From NCBI RefSeq assembly GCF_043641665.1, contig NC_092184.1, forward strand, positions 253,001 through 317,000: DNA of 64,000 bases. The letters are read 5' to 3'. Made by a program: the position numbers and the translations under genes. The notes beneath the pieces are model-generated. The model had not been told where the DNA came from and did not search any database. It worked only from the letters and a program-made list of their open reading frames with translations. This document shows positions 12,461 to 63,960 of the stretch, one piece after another (positions within the stretch are counted from its first letter, which is position 1; each line of letters opens with the position of its first letter). The stretch is from Enoplosus armatus (Eukaryota; Chordata; Actinopteri; Centrarchiformes; Enoplosidae).

Positions 12461-13868
12461 AGGAGAAATGTACAGGAATTTCAGAAAATCTTAGTATTTG
12501 GAATGTCCCCCTTCTGCTTTAATGACAGCATGCACTCTACCTGGCATGGACTCCACACGTTTGTGCAAAACCTGATAACCCATGTTATCCCAGCATGATT
12601 TTAGAATGTTCCAAAGGGCTTCTTGTGATGTCACAGAATGATTGGCTTTCTGAATCTTCAAGTGCCCCCATAAATGTTCGTTGGGGTTGAGGTCACGTGA
12701 CTGGAGGAAAGTCCTTGACAGTCAGGACTCCTTTGTCCTCTTTGGTCTTCAAGTAGTTCTTTCAAAGCTTTGAGGTGTGCTTGGAGTCACTGTCCTGCTG
12801 TAGTATGAATCCCTCTCCACAAAGATGCAAACCAGAAGGTATAGCATGTCTCTGAAGAATGGAGTGGTGCTTCTCCTTGGTCATGGTTTAGTTGATTCGA
12901 TGCAGGTGTCCAACTCTAGAGTAGGCAAAACACCCCCAAACTTGAATATTCCCACCACCATGTTTCACTGTTGGTTTGATACTCTGCAGTATCATTCTGT
13001 CTCCTGTTCGTCTCCTTACATACACCCTTCTGTTACTGCCATAAATCTCAAACTTGGAGACTTTTTCCAGTCATCCACAGTAAAATGCTGGTGTATTTCT
13101 TAGCCCACCCCAAGCGTTTGGCCTCCTTTCCCCTTCAGAGAAGTAGTTTAGTAACTGCTACTCGTCATCTGAGACCACTACAAGACAGCCTTCTTTTGAC
13201 AGTACCTTTGTTGATTGGAGTCTTGCGTTCTTTATTTAGCAAATTCTGTATCTGTGATGAAGTTGCTTTTCTATCTCTCTGTGAACTAAACTTGACGTAT
13301 TGATCTTCTGATGTGTGGTCACTTTTGGTCTGCCTGATCGTGCTTTGGATACAACTGATCCCGTTTCTGCAAGGCGTTTTAGAGTTCCATGAACAGCACC
13401 CTTAGAAACCTTTAGTCTAGCCATGATTTGACACTAAGAAAGCCCCTCTCTGCTCAGAATAACAGTTTGACTTCTGACACTTTCACATAGTTTGGATGCC
13501 ATGTTTCTCACCATCACAATGCTTCTTAGTAAGCAATAATCTGCTGGAAACTTGAGGCACAGCCATATTTATAACAGGTGAACACTGGCCGCAGGCTGAG
13601 TTAACTGAATGAGCCTCCGATTAGTAGATCAAATCCACCTGAGTGTCATCTGAATGCTTCGATGGAAGGGATACAACTGAAAGAAATCTGACCTTTTGTA
13701 CATAGGAGTTAAATTGGTCAATGCTACAAATTTGCTTAAATTATATTGCTGATCTAAAAATAGTGCACAATCAAAATATTTCTTCGTTTTACATGTCATA
13801 ACTTATATTGAATATTAATATTTTAGATTTTCAATGTGGTCTCAGACTTTTGGACTCCGCTGTATATG
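12461..13868 (-). mobile_element. Tc1/mariner remnant lacking its left end
   Basis: From caggaatttcagaaaatctt onward the sequence matches the inner part of the MITE at 42768-43073. It continues with transposase sequence on the minus strand and ends with the terminal repeat gtctcagacttttggactcc (to 13868) next to tata. The left terminal repeat is missing where the L2 copy joins (about 12460). Confidence 0.8.
13236..13424 (-). pseudogene. Tc1 transposase, N-terminal fragment
   Basis: The open piece MARLKVSKGAVHGTLKRLAE then TGSVVSKARSGRPKVTT is the second half of the paired-type DNA-binding domain of Tc1 transposases, ending in the GRPK(V)TT hook between the two helix-turn-helix parts. The rest of the transposase on 12480-13235 is broken by frameshifts. 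The remaining DNA-level features, such as the reverse complement of ggttgaggtcacgtgactgg, are typical of Tc1 copies. Confidence 0.75.
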
Positions 13869-16800
13869 TAAATAACCCACACATACCCCAGTATTCCATC
13901 TTTTGAATGTTACACAGCTGTTTAATCTGGATGCAAACAAGTATTCAACAGAACATGTGCAGTATGTTCTTGTATCGTGTTACAATTATAGCATATTTTT
14001 ATTTTGAGATTTGCTTTGTCCCTCCTTAGGACATTTTTTGCCATATTAGTAGTGGGACTCTAGGGATGGCAATGACAGGTCGTCTGTATGTTGGTTGGAT
14101 CACTTTGGTCCAGCCTGTAGACTTTTAGTCTGTAGTCTTGTTTTCTGGTTTGTTCTTGGACCACTGGCAGATCTGTACATACCTCATCTAAAACTGCCAT
14201 CTAGAATTTAAACCAATAAAATAACTTCATGGTCAAAACTGCTGATATTTGCCTAAAGAAACTGCAAGATGTTAGTAATCGGTTAGATTAGATTATCGGT
14301 GGTTGGACACATCTCTGATGTGATGTTGAATGATATCATGAACAGGATTGAATGACACCTGAAAAGTACTGTAACTAATATCAGTCTCATTTAAGCAAGT
14401 GATTACCACTAAAATAAAGGAAGATGAGTAACCAACACCAGAAGGACACTGAATCTGAATCCATTATGGAGTACAGAAGCTGCACTCTGATGGCTACTGA
14501 CACACATTGTCCCTAACCATCAATACAGTCAATGGAACCACACAGAATTTCATCCACTCTCACTGAGGGTTTTAGTCAATGACCAATCTCGCTGCCTCAG
14601 TTTGGTCTTGGAAGCCGTCACTGGCCTGTACGCTGTAGCCTCGACACCTTGCCCTTTGACCCCGCATATGAAATCAGAGGAGCTGGATTCTTAGGAGTTA
14701 TGTAAAAAGCATTGTCCATTTTTTGTCCTGCCCACGCACACAACAGAGATTACTGCAGCCAGACAGACAGAGGAAACAAGATGTGTCAGCGAAGCTGTTT
14801 TGTCTGTTTATCATGTCGTGAGATGTCAGTATTTCTTTGATTTTTCTAAATTCAACTTGGAAAAGTCCTTCAACACTGGGCCTGGTAACAGCTATACCGG
14901 TTGCCTCTATGAAGGCTCATTTATTGAATCACTTTACATAGGAATTATTGTCTAAACTAAATAGTCATGTAATTTGTGGACATAAAGTGTACTTCAAATA
15001 ATACTGCAAATTGGTGTTAATTTTTGATCAACAACTGCTGGACTCAGTGACTGCATGTAACATTTCAACAGTCCTCATAGTGAGGTGTGAGCCTAACTCT
15101 GAAGTAAGTCGAGCTAACCAGTGAACTTAGATTTCTGTCTGAAGCTTGACTATTTTTCTTAGTGCGAGATGATGGACAAGATCTAATGCAGTGCATCTCG
15201 CGTATTCATGTTGTGAATGGCTGCAAGCTGATATTGAGGAATGGAGAGGGGTGTGTGTGTATGTAATTTTGCAGTCATGGCATCCCAGTATTTGTGCTGA
15301 TTTAAGTTTCCGAATAAGCTTAACCCAGTTTTATTTGTTAAGAGGAGCACATTGATGTCTGAATGACGAGGTTTAAGGACCAAAACACCCCAGAAACAAG
15401 GTGAAGGAGACAAAACAAACTGTGTGTGTGTGTGTTGTTTGTACACATAGGACTTTTGGCATTAACTCTTATCTATCCATTCATCCATCTATCCATCCAT
15501 CCATCAATCACTGTCCAGCTCCAATCTGCACCTGCAGCTAATAACTGTGTTAAGTAAGTAAGTGTTGTTAAGTATCGGCAGTCAGTCCTGAAGGGACATG
15601 CATGTATTTCTGAATTTCTTTATTTTGCATTACAGGTAACAAACAAATTAAACATAAATGTAATTAGTAGACCTGGATTGAACATAATATATTAAGAATA
15701 GAAGCAAATATGACTAAATATCAACATGTGAATAATAATAGATAATATTCAACTGCAAAACTTTTCTAGATTCTGTGGAATCTAACGATTATACAAAACG
15801 ATTGTGTTTAGCTCAAAGAATTGCGATCAGGCTATCATGTAATAATTGTGGCAGGCCTACTGGGTGCATAAGTGGAATGTCACAGGCTGTTGGGTAAAGG
15901 TACATTTCAATTCTGTTACTTTAATGCCTGTAGCTCTGTAGCCTGAAGGAGATGAACTATGTGCTGGAGCTCTTGAGGACAACAACTATTTTTCTGCAAA
16001 CAGAGAATCTATTCCAGGCAAGATTTAAAAAATATGTGCTCATCTAAATAGTCAATAGTTGGAAAGTGTTATTATGTGTTCTTGAATAATTTGGAGACAA
16101 GGCTAGGGTATTTTCAAAACTGAAACCTGATAAAGAATAGTTTGTGGAAAGTCAAAGACTTACAAATTGCTGGGTTCCTCTCAGCTGACTTTACACCAGC
16201 CCTAGTACACACGGCACACTTCCTTGCCATTCATAGTACTTGTAGTCACTCTTAAATACAGTGTTACATCACTGCATTGCTCCCTCGCCCTTTTTCTTAC
16301 CCCACCCTCTTCTTTAAACTACAGTCTAATTTCCCAAGACAGGCAGGCCTGTACACAACGCCCCCCCCCCCCCCCCCCACTGTCAGCTGGATTGAAGCTG
16401 ACACTCAATTAACTTCATTGCAGAGTTTGTTTGCACTTAATCTATATAGCTTTGCCGTTCCCTCCCTAGAATATCTGTGGAGCTTTTCTTGGTCCTCTGG
16501 CTCCATCTTGTGGTCCAAAGGCAGAGGTGGTGGAAAAGAAACGGAACTGCAGCAGATCCGTAAGTGGTTGATATCTGCTGTGGATGGATAGTCGAATGTG
16601 TTTTTTGAAGGATTTAGTTTGCCTTAGCAGTGAAAGATTGAAAAAAAAAAACCTCACTGCCTTGCTTGTGGAAGAAAAACTCAAGTCAGTGTTGTATTAT
16701 TAGACTGTATTCACTTGTTCAACCCTGTGTCATATATGTTATGTTCCTTTTTCATGTTTTGGGAAGAGGTGGACTTTTGGATGTACAAAGCATATGACAC

Positions 16801-18595
16801 TGACTGCAGTATTTTGCTTTAAGCCAGCGTTGACTTTTTCAGTATTGAACACTGACCTATCCCGACTTTAACTGTAAGTACTTTTACCAATGCTTTAGGT
16901 GCTAGGAGTGTGCGGACATTGCAGGGAAAATTTCCAAGCTAAATTTTGCAAAGACATTGATATAATGTAAAACGGGAGTCTCAAACTTCCAGCAAGGAGA
17001 CCAATTTACATTTAGGATTTATTGTGACATCTGGCCAGCAAATACAGTTTTTTATTTTTTTTCACATTTTTGTTGAATTTTCTACCAACACTATGAAATT
17101 GTTTCACATGTAACATTTAGCATGCTGCACCTACCTACAGAACCATACATGTATAGCACACATCTGACACCTGACACCAAATGTATTAGCCATTGCACAT
17201 TATTTGTACATGACCACACTATCTTCTCTCTGTTGTAATGAGAAATTTGATACGTCTGTTGAGTAACAGTTTAAACTGTGATCAACTTTTTGGAAACACC
17301 GGACAAAAAGACACCAGGTGCAGCTATTACAGGTACCCTGTAATGAGCGACGTGTTAGCTCCTTGTCAGTTACTTTTCTGGAAAACAGACAGTTGGGAAG
17401 AATACAGTGTCAACATATTCTAACATGCTATTTAGAACACAGGCACATGTTTAATTGATTCTTGTGCTTTGACTGTAACGCGAGTGTGTTTTGAAAACCT
17501 TAGTTATTTGCTCATGAACCACAGCTCAATTACTTAAGTTGAGCAGGTACACAGAATGGAAATTATTTTATGCAGTTTATAGAAAGCCAGTATAAAAAAA
17601 ACCCAGATAATACACTTCACACTTCCATTCACCTTTTTGTTCCATTCTCCATACATCCAACTTGTGGTGGCTTTGTAAATACATCTTGAAACCTTGAAGG
17701 CAGGGTTAGTCCTGCTGTGGTACCTGTTCATTGCGGCAAGAACATGTGTTATTTGATTTGAATGAGTGAAACTAATACTTTCAAGCCAGCTGGACAGAGC
17801 TTTTATGTGTAATACATCTCTGTTTACTAATGGGAGAATAAACTTGACTGAACTTCAGGTTTTCATTCAACTGATAAAACTAATAATTTTTCATTTTTAA
17901 GTATTTATGTTTTGAGAGGTAGCATCACAAGAAAGCCTGTGTATTATTTCTGGTAACACGTTACACTCTGCTTCTGCTTTTCTTTGTGCTGCCTTCCTTT
18001 AAATGCTCAGCCTTCTTCCTCTCTGCTGCACAGAACAGTTTCACACAGGAAGACAATGCAACTGACAACACACTTAAATCTACACATATAGAATGTTATA
18101 GTCCTGTGTATTGAAACAAATGGTAGGAAAGGCAGAGAGAGAGAACAGAGCTGATGAAACAGGGGAGAGAAGGTTCTCGTCGGATTTGAGGTTCAGACCG
18201 CTGACGCACTGGATGTGGGCTACCAGATGATGATTGGGCAAAACGTAAAGGTATGTTCACAGTAGATTGGATGTAGCAGATGTTGTGCAGATATTCTGGA
18301 AGTTCAAAGGTTGTTGTAACTCATATATTTTCAGTTGCACAATGAGCAGCAGCTGAAATCTCTCCTCACTACAAGTGTACTATAACCTCACGCTGTAATG
18401 TGTTGCATGTGTGAAAAGTTGAATTTTGCCTTTCTGTGGGCAACCATATCATATTCTGAATTGAATATTTTTCATGGGATTTTGGACTGTTTGTCGGGTA
18501 AAACAAGACATTTGAAAATGTCATCTTGTGATGTGGGAAATTGAGATGGTTGCTTTTTAGCCACAATAGCTGTGTGGATCTAGGGAAGGCATGTT
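13869..18595. other. No gene seen
   Basis: Long non-coding stretch. It holds an ATCC-type run (about 15477-15513), a C homopolymer of about 18 (16361-16379) that creates a false poly-Pro ORF, a poly-A run (16639-16651) and short T/A-rich segments. No exon signature was found. Confidence 0.45.
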
Positions 18596-18667
18596 GGTCG
18601 GTCAATTGGTCCAGATTGAAATGTCTCAACTACTATTGGATGGCTTGCCATGAAATTTGGTGCAAAC

Positions 18668-18916
18668 ATTCAGAATCAGAATCAGAAATACTTTATTGAT
18701 CCCCGGGGGGAAATTGTACAGTACTGGTGCTCCCATTCAAGAGTAGAAAGTAGCAAAAATTTAGAACTAAAAGTATGTACAAAATATAAAAATAAGAAAT
18801 AGAAAATAAAAAATATACACATTTACAATATTTAAGTGAAAAATAAAAGTAAAAAAAAATACAATATCAATGTATATATATATGTATATCTATATATGTA
18901 TATATGTGTGTATATA
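18668..18916 (-). repeat. LINE 3' tail plus AT-rich microsatellite
   Basis: The sequence cagaatcagaatcagaaata followed by ctttattgatccccgggggg is the reversed 3' end of a fish LINE whose transcript ends ...aataaagtatttctgattctg. After about 100 nt it runs into an A-rich and then a tatatg microsatellite (18865-18916) that abuts the next Tc1 end. Confidence 0.6.
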
Positions 18917-20100
18917 TACACTGCCCGTCCAAAAAAAAGTCGCACACTCTAATAGTTCGTTGGACCGCCTTTAGCTTTGAGTGCGGCACGCATTCGCCAT
19001 GGCATTGCTTCGATAAGCTTCTGCAATGTCACAACATTTGTTTCCGTCCAGAGCTGCATTCATTTTCTGCCAAGATCTTGTATTGATGATGGGAGAGTCG
19101 GACCGCTGCGCAAAGTCTTCTCCAGCCCATCCCAAAGATTCTCAATGGGGCTGAGGTCTGGACTGTGTGAAAATGATATCTCATGCTCCCTGAACCACTC
19201 ATTCACAATGTGAACCCGATGAATCCTGGCATTGTCATCTTGGAATATACCCGTGCCATCAGGGAAGAAAAACTCCATTGATGGAAAGACCTGGTCATTC
19301 AGTATATTCAGATAGTCAGCTGACCTCATTCTTTGGGCACATAACGTTGCTGAACCTAGACCTGACCAACTGCAGCAACTCCAGATCATAACAATGCCCC
19401 CACAGGCTTGTACGGTAGGCACTAGGCATGATGGGTGCATCACTTCATCCGCCTCTCTTCTTACCCTGATGCGCCCATCACTCTGGAACAGGGTAAATCT
19501 GGACTCATCAGACCACATGACCTTCTTCCATTGCTCCAGAGTCCAATGTTTATGCTCCCTAGCAAACTGAAGCCTTTCTTCCGATTAGCCTCACTAATCA
19601 GTGGTTTTCTTAGGGCTATACAGCTGTTAAGTCCCAATCCCTTGAGTTCCCTTCACATTGTGCGTGTGGAAATGCTCTTACTTTCACTATTAAACATAGC
19701 CGTGAGTTCTACTGTTGGTTTCTTACGATATGATTTCACTAAGCGTTTAAGTGATCTCCGATCACGATCATCCAAGAGTTTGTTCCAACCACATTTCTTC
19801 CTCGAAGATGATGGTTCACCACTATCCTTCCAGGTTTTAATAATGCGTTGGATGGTTCTTAACCCGATTTTAGTAGTTTCAGCAATCTCCTTAGTTGTTT
19901 TCTTTGCTTGATGCAGGCCAATAATTTGACCTTTCTGAAACAGATTAACATCCTTTCCACGACCACAGGATATGTCTTCCGACATGGTTGTTTAAGAAAT
20001 GAGAAGCCATATGTAAACAAACACCAGTATCCCACAGCTGTTTCTGAAAAGCCCCTTACATACCCATTACAACAACTTCCAGCTCCTATATTGTAATATA
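18917..20100 (-). mobile_element. Tc1/mariner element, right end not seen
   Basis: The left end acactgcccgtccaaaaaaa followed by agtcgcacactc is a Tc1 terminal repeat. The body encodes a transposase on the minus strand. The matching right terminal repeat is not recognisable near 20100, so the copy is truncated or its right end has decayed. Confidence 0.8.
19060..19985 (-). pseudogene. Tc1 transposase, frameshifted
   Basis: The N-terminal piece (19985-19653) starts MSEDISCGRGKDVNLFQKGQ and has the two helix-turn-helix motifs (KKTTKEIAETTKIGLRTIQR). The C-terminal piece (19518-19060) has the DDE triad in context: SDESRFTLF, then FQDDNARIH, then [12 protein letters not shown]. The 134 nt between them are out of frame, so a full protein is not made. 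All three acidic catalytic residues survive, which suggests fairly recent decay. Confidence 0.8.
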
Positions 20101-23100
20101 TGTATTGCTGACCTACAAGATAAGCAATTGTCCCCAGTATGTTCTCAATTACATTAACAGACCCTTAGCTGCATTTGCTTACACATAGACACACAAACAG
20201 AAGCACATGTGGACACACAGAAGCAGCTGAGATGACAACAACTGCAGCAGCATGTCTGGTTGAACAGTATGGTTGCTGATTGGACTGGGGGGAGTTAATG
20301 GCCGGAGAAAAGAAGCTCCTATTTTTACCACCACTCAACCCCCTCATATCACAACAGCTGTCCCCACATCTCTTGTCTGTCCACTGTCAGGAATAGCCAG
20401 CCTATCAGAGCGCTGCCACTCTCCTCAGCTCTGCTGTTTTACTCTCCACTCTGTGTGTGTCTAGCCACTTGCTCAGATCTCCTCGACTTTGGCCAGTTTT
20501 TGATTTGATCGGTGACTTGTGGGGACTATTTGGATATAGGAGTTGTGGAATTACTTCACTCCAACAGGTAGAACAATTTGTGCCAACTTTTTATGAGGAG
20601 TTGGATCTTTAGTGGAAAATCAAGTCAAGCGTGGGGCCTAGAGGCTCTACAGCCAGTGGCACTATTTTTAGACTAATGCTAGCTGAGGGGGGCAGCTTGA
20701 GTAGCATTTTACAATAGCAGTTTTTGTGCCATTTTCATATTTCATATTTAAGATGAGTTACTAGCTGAGGAAGTTTTTCATTGTATGTATGTGGGGCTGC
20801 TCAATTATGGCAAAAGCCATAATCCCGATTATTTGGAATTTGGAAACCAGGGCTTTCCACAAGGATATTGAGTAGCCAGCCAGTAGGAAAAAGTAGCCAG
20901 CTAGGAGGACCTGGGGGCAATGTAACATTTTGGGCTTTGTTTTCTTTCATGGACTTAATCTGAATTGTATCATGATGATTGTATCTTTTTATCACCACTC
21001 TACAAATTTCTGTTGTTGAAATGTGTGATGAGGAGAATGAATATCGCGTGGGTTGCAAGTTTTTCTTAGTTTTGGTCATCATTCCTATGAGTTAGACCAT
21101 TTTGGGTGCAATGTTAGGAGACTCACTTAGGTATGTTTGAGTCATATTCAAAGGTAGTTCTCGGGATTTGGTCAGTAAATTAGAATGAAATGCGGTCTAA
21201 TTTGTTTTATAAAGTACAGACTCACATGAGGTCCACAGGTAATACCATTCCAGAGCAAAAAGGAATTCATTGCACATGATGGCAAGAAAGGGGGATCTGG
21301 GTTTTGTGTTTAAATAACAACTGCTTCCAATACGAATTGTATACCCAGGCCACATTCTAGCAATCTGCAAAGAGTTTTCCAAGGCTTTTAGACATTGTGT
21401 ACTGAAGTCCAAGTTAACCCTCATACAGCATCTAATCTTTTTGTGGATATTACAAATTGGGCCCCTGGCTGCTCTATAAATAGTGAATAGAACACACAGG
21501 GTGTTATTCAGGTAATAGGAATAAAATTGTAATCAATTTGAGATATTATGAATTATTTTAAATTCAAGTGCTTCTCTTAGTGTGGTAGCTTGAGTGAACG
21601 TGAGTCTATCATCTATTGTCTGGAGAGACACTTCAGACATGCCTTTGGAGTGTTATAAGTGGTTTTTAGCTTTTGCAGTTTTTTGTGTTAAATATTGACT
21701 CAGCTGTCATATATACTGTTTATGTGGTTGGCTTGATCTTTATTGTGATGTGATGTGATTAATGAATCAGTGCTCTCACATCACACAGTAACTTCCCAAG
21801 TGTGTGACTGTGTATCATATATTCATATATTGTCACTGTGCTATAACAGTCTACAGCACATGTGTCAAACTCTGGACTGTGACACAATTATTTCCGGCCG
21901 GCAAGATGATTTGGATTTTCTATTAATAGCCAGTAGGCTACTGGCCCGTTTCCATATTGTCTACAATGTGCTGCACTACAATCCCCAGCAACATTCTGCA
22001 TTCTAAAGCAATCCGGTCTCTTGCTGAAAACGAGTGTGCTGTGTTATGTATTACTTCAGCACCCTCCTATGCTGGTTTTATTTGCCTTGTTCTGAGGGAG
22101 TAATTTGGCCCACAGCCAGACAGTACCACTGTATAATTCAAAAATAAAGCTGTCAGTGTGCTAATTCAGTGACCACTGATAAAACCCAATAACCCCGAGC
22201 CAGACTTGGACACTGTCCCATACCCAGCAAAAGTTGTTCTGGAGGTTGTTGATGCTTATCTTATCAAGCCAAAGACCTCCAAAATTTTGGAGACCTACCA
22301 AAATCACAGCTATGTTCTGTTTTGTGTACAAATTTACAAGGCAGAGACCCTTGAATTAACCCTCGGACTTACAGTGTAAACTTCAGGCAGGACCTTAAAT
22401 TAACTTTTTCAGAACTCTACTAGACCTGTCCTGAAACAGTGCGACTACTGTCCCAAAAATGACATCCCATTTTAGAGGGCTATGGTGGTAAATTTATTAT
22501 TCTACTAAAAGTGAGGTAAAAACTGAGATAGGAAATGGCTGATCACATCACAAATTAAATAAATTACAAATGTAATTAAAATTTTTATTTAATTTAAATA
22601 CAGTACATACTCATGTGAAAGCAATTTACAGTGATAGTTTACGCAAATTATTGCTTTTGAACATCTCTCACAAAAGTGAGTTTAAGTCTTTACTTTGTTT
22701 CTAGATTGAGAAGTGGTCAGCTTGAATTTGTGTTGCTCACAATGTAAATCAAATAGGAGTGGGCAATATGGATGAAATCCCTGGCATATGCAAAATCTGC
22801 GACAGTAGAAACTTTACATAGTCTTACGGTATATATCGTCATATCACCTACCCAAAGCTCAAATAGTAACGTGATTTCATGGTAGCAAAAAGGTAGGCGA
22901 AAAAAGCCCAGTAGAAGTTTGATGCAAGTTTACCATAATGTATTGATGAAGATAAAGAGAAATGATTGAAAAGTAACTGTTTGATGTGTCTGGGCAGACA
23001 GAAAGATGAAATACAAATTTTTTTTTTCAGGGGAAGATGGTCTGGTATCCTGGCCACAAGTATGCATCTGAGGGCATTTGGCATTTTGTTCTTACTTTTT

Positions 23101-23433
23101 AAAAGATACCAGGGTCAAGATTAGCTCACTAGCATGCTTGTATTTTTTTCTCCATTCCATTCAGAAGGGTTTCCAAGAGCATTGTGCACTATAAGGTTTT
23201 AGTGGGATGATAATCTTTGATTCCTTTCATGGCTTATATTACACGGCTTTGTAATTTCTGTTTTAATTATCTAAACCGGCTCTAATCTCCGTTCATCCTC
23301 TACTTCACCTAGACCCTTTTGCTTTGCCATCAAGATGTGGCTCTGCCTACATTGAAAATGTTATGATCCTCATTACTGTTCAACTCTCTCTGTGTATTCT
23401 CACCATTCTTCCTGTCCTAGCTCCCCTCCACCA
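20101..23433. other. No gene seen; several short hAT-type ends
   Basis: Non-coding. Visible pieces are ggggctgctcaattatggca (20795-20840), a common fish hAT-like repeat end; tgtgtcaaactctggac (about 21860); and a 100-nt element-like stretch 22757-22857. The last opens gagtgggcaatatgg and closes catatcacctaccc in inverted fashion. No myosin exon was recognised. Confidence 0.45.
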
Positions 23434-23477
23434 CATCCTCCTCCTCCTCCTCCTGCTCTCACCCTCATTCATCACAG
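23434..23477 (+). promoter_or_regulatory. Pyrimidine tract and splice acceptor ahead of the first coding exon
   Basis: A run of TCC units (about 23434-23454) is followed by tgctctcaccctcattcatcacag. This is a strong 3' splice site 23 nt before the start codon at 23501. It implies an upstream untranslated exon and a promoter that I could not locate. I see no TATA box or clear CpG island in 20.1-23.4k. Confidence 0.45.
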
Positions 23478-23500
23478 CCCATGACAGCAGATCAGCCAAT

Positions 23501-61675
<38,175 letters not shown>

Positions 61676-62447
61676 GTATGAGCACTCACAGCAATTGCAC
61701 ACATGTGATACAAAAAGTTTAATAGAACTCTCACCCCATTTACACCTGGTATTAAAATGCGATCTGTATCCGGACATGTTATCCGGATAATAAACAATCC
61801 GATCTTGCCTTTGTGTTTACACCTTTTGGGAACCGTAAAGGTTGAAAAGCGGTCAGAGGCACCACCATAGTATACTAGTATACAAGTATACTCCCGCAGC
61901 CCCCGCTAGGCAGGGGAGGCACAGTCCAAACGTGCCCTGCTCGGGCCCCACCGTCAGGTGAGGGAGAGCCTGGTGTGCCCTCGACAATCTGAGTGGACAG
62001 GTGGACTTTTTACAGTAACTTTGATGAAATCCTGCATTCGAGGAGGAGTCAAATACTCTGGACAGCACCTGCAATCATGGCTGTTGCAGGATCAGCACCT
62101 TGACAGCGGTTGTGATACTTCACAGTTTGTAATGTTAAAAAGCTCCTACAGTTTAAAATTTACTCAATACAATTAACTCCATAATCTGTGTCCAGTGTTC
62201 TAAAGTGGTCTGTTAAATGTCATTGTGTGTTTGAAAGTCACAGTCACACAAACTGACTAGCTAGAGTAGTGAAATTGGTAGTCGATTGAAAAGTTATCAT
62301 TAAATCAATAAAGGAGCCGTTCACCCAAATTACAAAAAAACAAAACATTCCTATTCACCTCTAGTGGTATCTATACATGCAAATAGTTTTAGTTGTATTT
62401 GTCCAGGTTTTGAGATACAGTGCCCTCCAGACTTATTGGCACCCTTA

Positions 62448-63029
62448 ATTCAATTCAATTCAATTCAATTCAATTCAATTTTATTTATATAGCGCCAAAT
62501 CACAACAAAGTCATCTCATGACACTTTACAAAATAGAGCAGGTCTAGACCGACTCTTTATAATGTTATTACAGAGACCCAACAGTTCCCACCATGAGCAA
62601 GCATTTTGGCGACAGTGGCAAGGAAAAACTTCCTTTTAAGAGGCAGAAACCTTGAGCAGAACCAGACTCTAGGTGGGCGGTCATCTGCTTTGACCGGTTG
62701 GGTTTTAGGGAGAGAGGGAGAGAGGGAGAGAGAGAGAGAGAGAGAGACAGAGAGACAGAGAGAGAGAGACACAGACAGACAGAGAGACACAGACAGACAG
62801 AGAGACACAGACAGACAGACAGACAGACAGATAGGTAGGCAAAGATGTATGGCAGCACTAACAGTAGAAATAGCTGTAATATTAGCTGAGATTAATAATA
62901 GGAGCTTTAATAGTGACAGAACTACGACTAAACATAATAACTGTAGTGATGAGAGTCAGGCAGGCCCATGGCGGCAGCAGCACCCAGGCGTACCAGGACC
63001 ACGATCCACAGCGACCTACGAGTCGACAA
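62448..63029 (-). mobile_element. L2-like LINE 3' end, copy 3 (nested in Tc1)
   Basis: It runs from an (attca)n tail of about seven units (62448-62480), through gcgacagtggcaaggaaaaa, ga and caga microsatellites (62708-62832), to cgacctacgagtcgacaa. It appears almost base-for-base the same as 9150-9685, and stops where the Tc1 sequence resumes (tagtcagtgaatatgagc). Confidence 0.8.
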
Positions 63030-63736
63030 TAGTCAGTGAATATGAGCAAAACAGACTGTTGAAAAGATGTCTTTGCTGTTTATTGTCTTGGTCTTTCACT
63101 CAAAATATTTGCAAAAATCTTACCTTTGCATTTAAGTAAAATTATTGAAAGGCAAAAAATTTTAACATTAAATGAATATTTTACTCCATCACGTGTCCCA
63201 CAATTATTGCCATCCCTAGAAAATCTTATGGTTTAAATCTAACTCAAGTGTATTTCAAGTCATATGTTAAAAATATATACATTTTTAAGTTCACCATGAC
63301 TTCCTGTTTCACTGGGGTATAAATGAGTTATATCTGAGGTGTGAATATATGGGGTGACGCAGGCCAAATTCTCTTACTCATTTGTCACTATGGGGAAAAA
63401 CCCAAGAACACAGTGACGATGTGCGTTGAGAAGTCAGGAAGTTAATATAGGAAAATCTCTTAACAGTTTCCACTATCAGGGCAAGTTTAAAGTGACAGGA
63501 GCCTGGAAGAGGACGTGTGGGTACAGTACATTGACCCCACGCACCGTGAGGAGGATGGTTCGACTGGCATAACAAACTCCAAGGCTCACAGCTGGAGAAT
63601 TGCAGAGGGTAGTTGAGTCTTGCAGTCAAAAACTGTCCAAAACTACCATCAGGTGCCACAAGTTGTTTTGGAGGGTTGCCAGAAAAAAAGCCTAGATGTC
63701 AATCAACAACAAACTAAAGCACCTACCGTATGGGTA

Positions 63737-63960
63737 GAATAAAGGTTTTGCCATGGCCATCGCAGTCCCCGACCTAAACTCCATAGAAAATCCTTGGGTT
63801 CAGCTGAAGAGGAGAGTCCACAAGCACCGACCTCTCAATCTGAAGGATCTGGAGAGATTCTGTATGGCGGAATGGTCTCAGATTCCCTGCCATGTGTTCA
63901 CCAACCTCATCAGGCGCTATAGGAGAAGACTTGGCCTGTTATCTTGGCAAAGGGAGGCTG
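63737..63960 (+). pseudogene. Tc1 transposase, C-terminal fragment
   Basis: The stretch reads PDLNSIENPWVQLKRRVHKH and then ERFCMAEWSQIPCHVFTNLIRRYRRRLGLL. This is the last catalytic Glu region (PDLNxIEN) and the C-terminal helix of Tc1 transposases. The preceding part of the protein (63200-63730) is broken in several frames, for example around the second Asp. Confidence 0.75.

Noticed and set aside
16277..16591. ORF with a poly-Pro stretch
   Set aside because: The prolines are encoded by a C homopolymer of about 18; no splice or homology support.
1..23433. Upstream KE-rich and PDZ exons of the long MYO18A isoform
   Set aside because: I looked for them but recognised none. Small exons could be missed by eye, so absence is not proven; they may lie left of the window.
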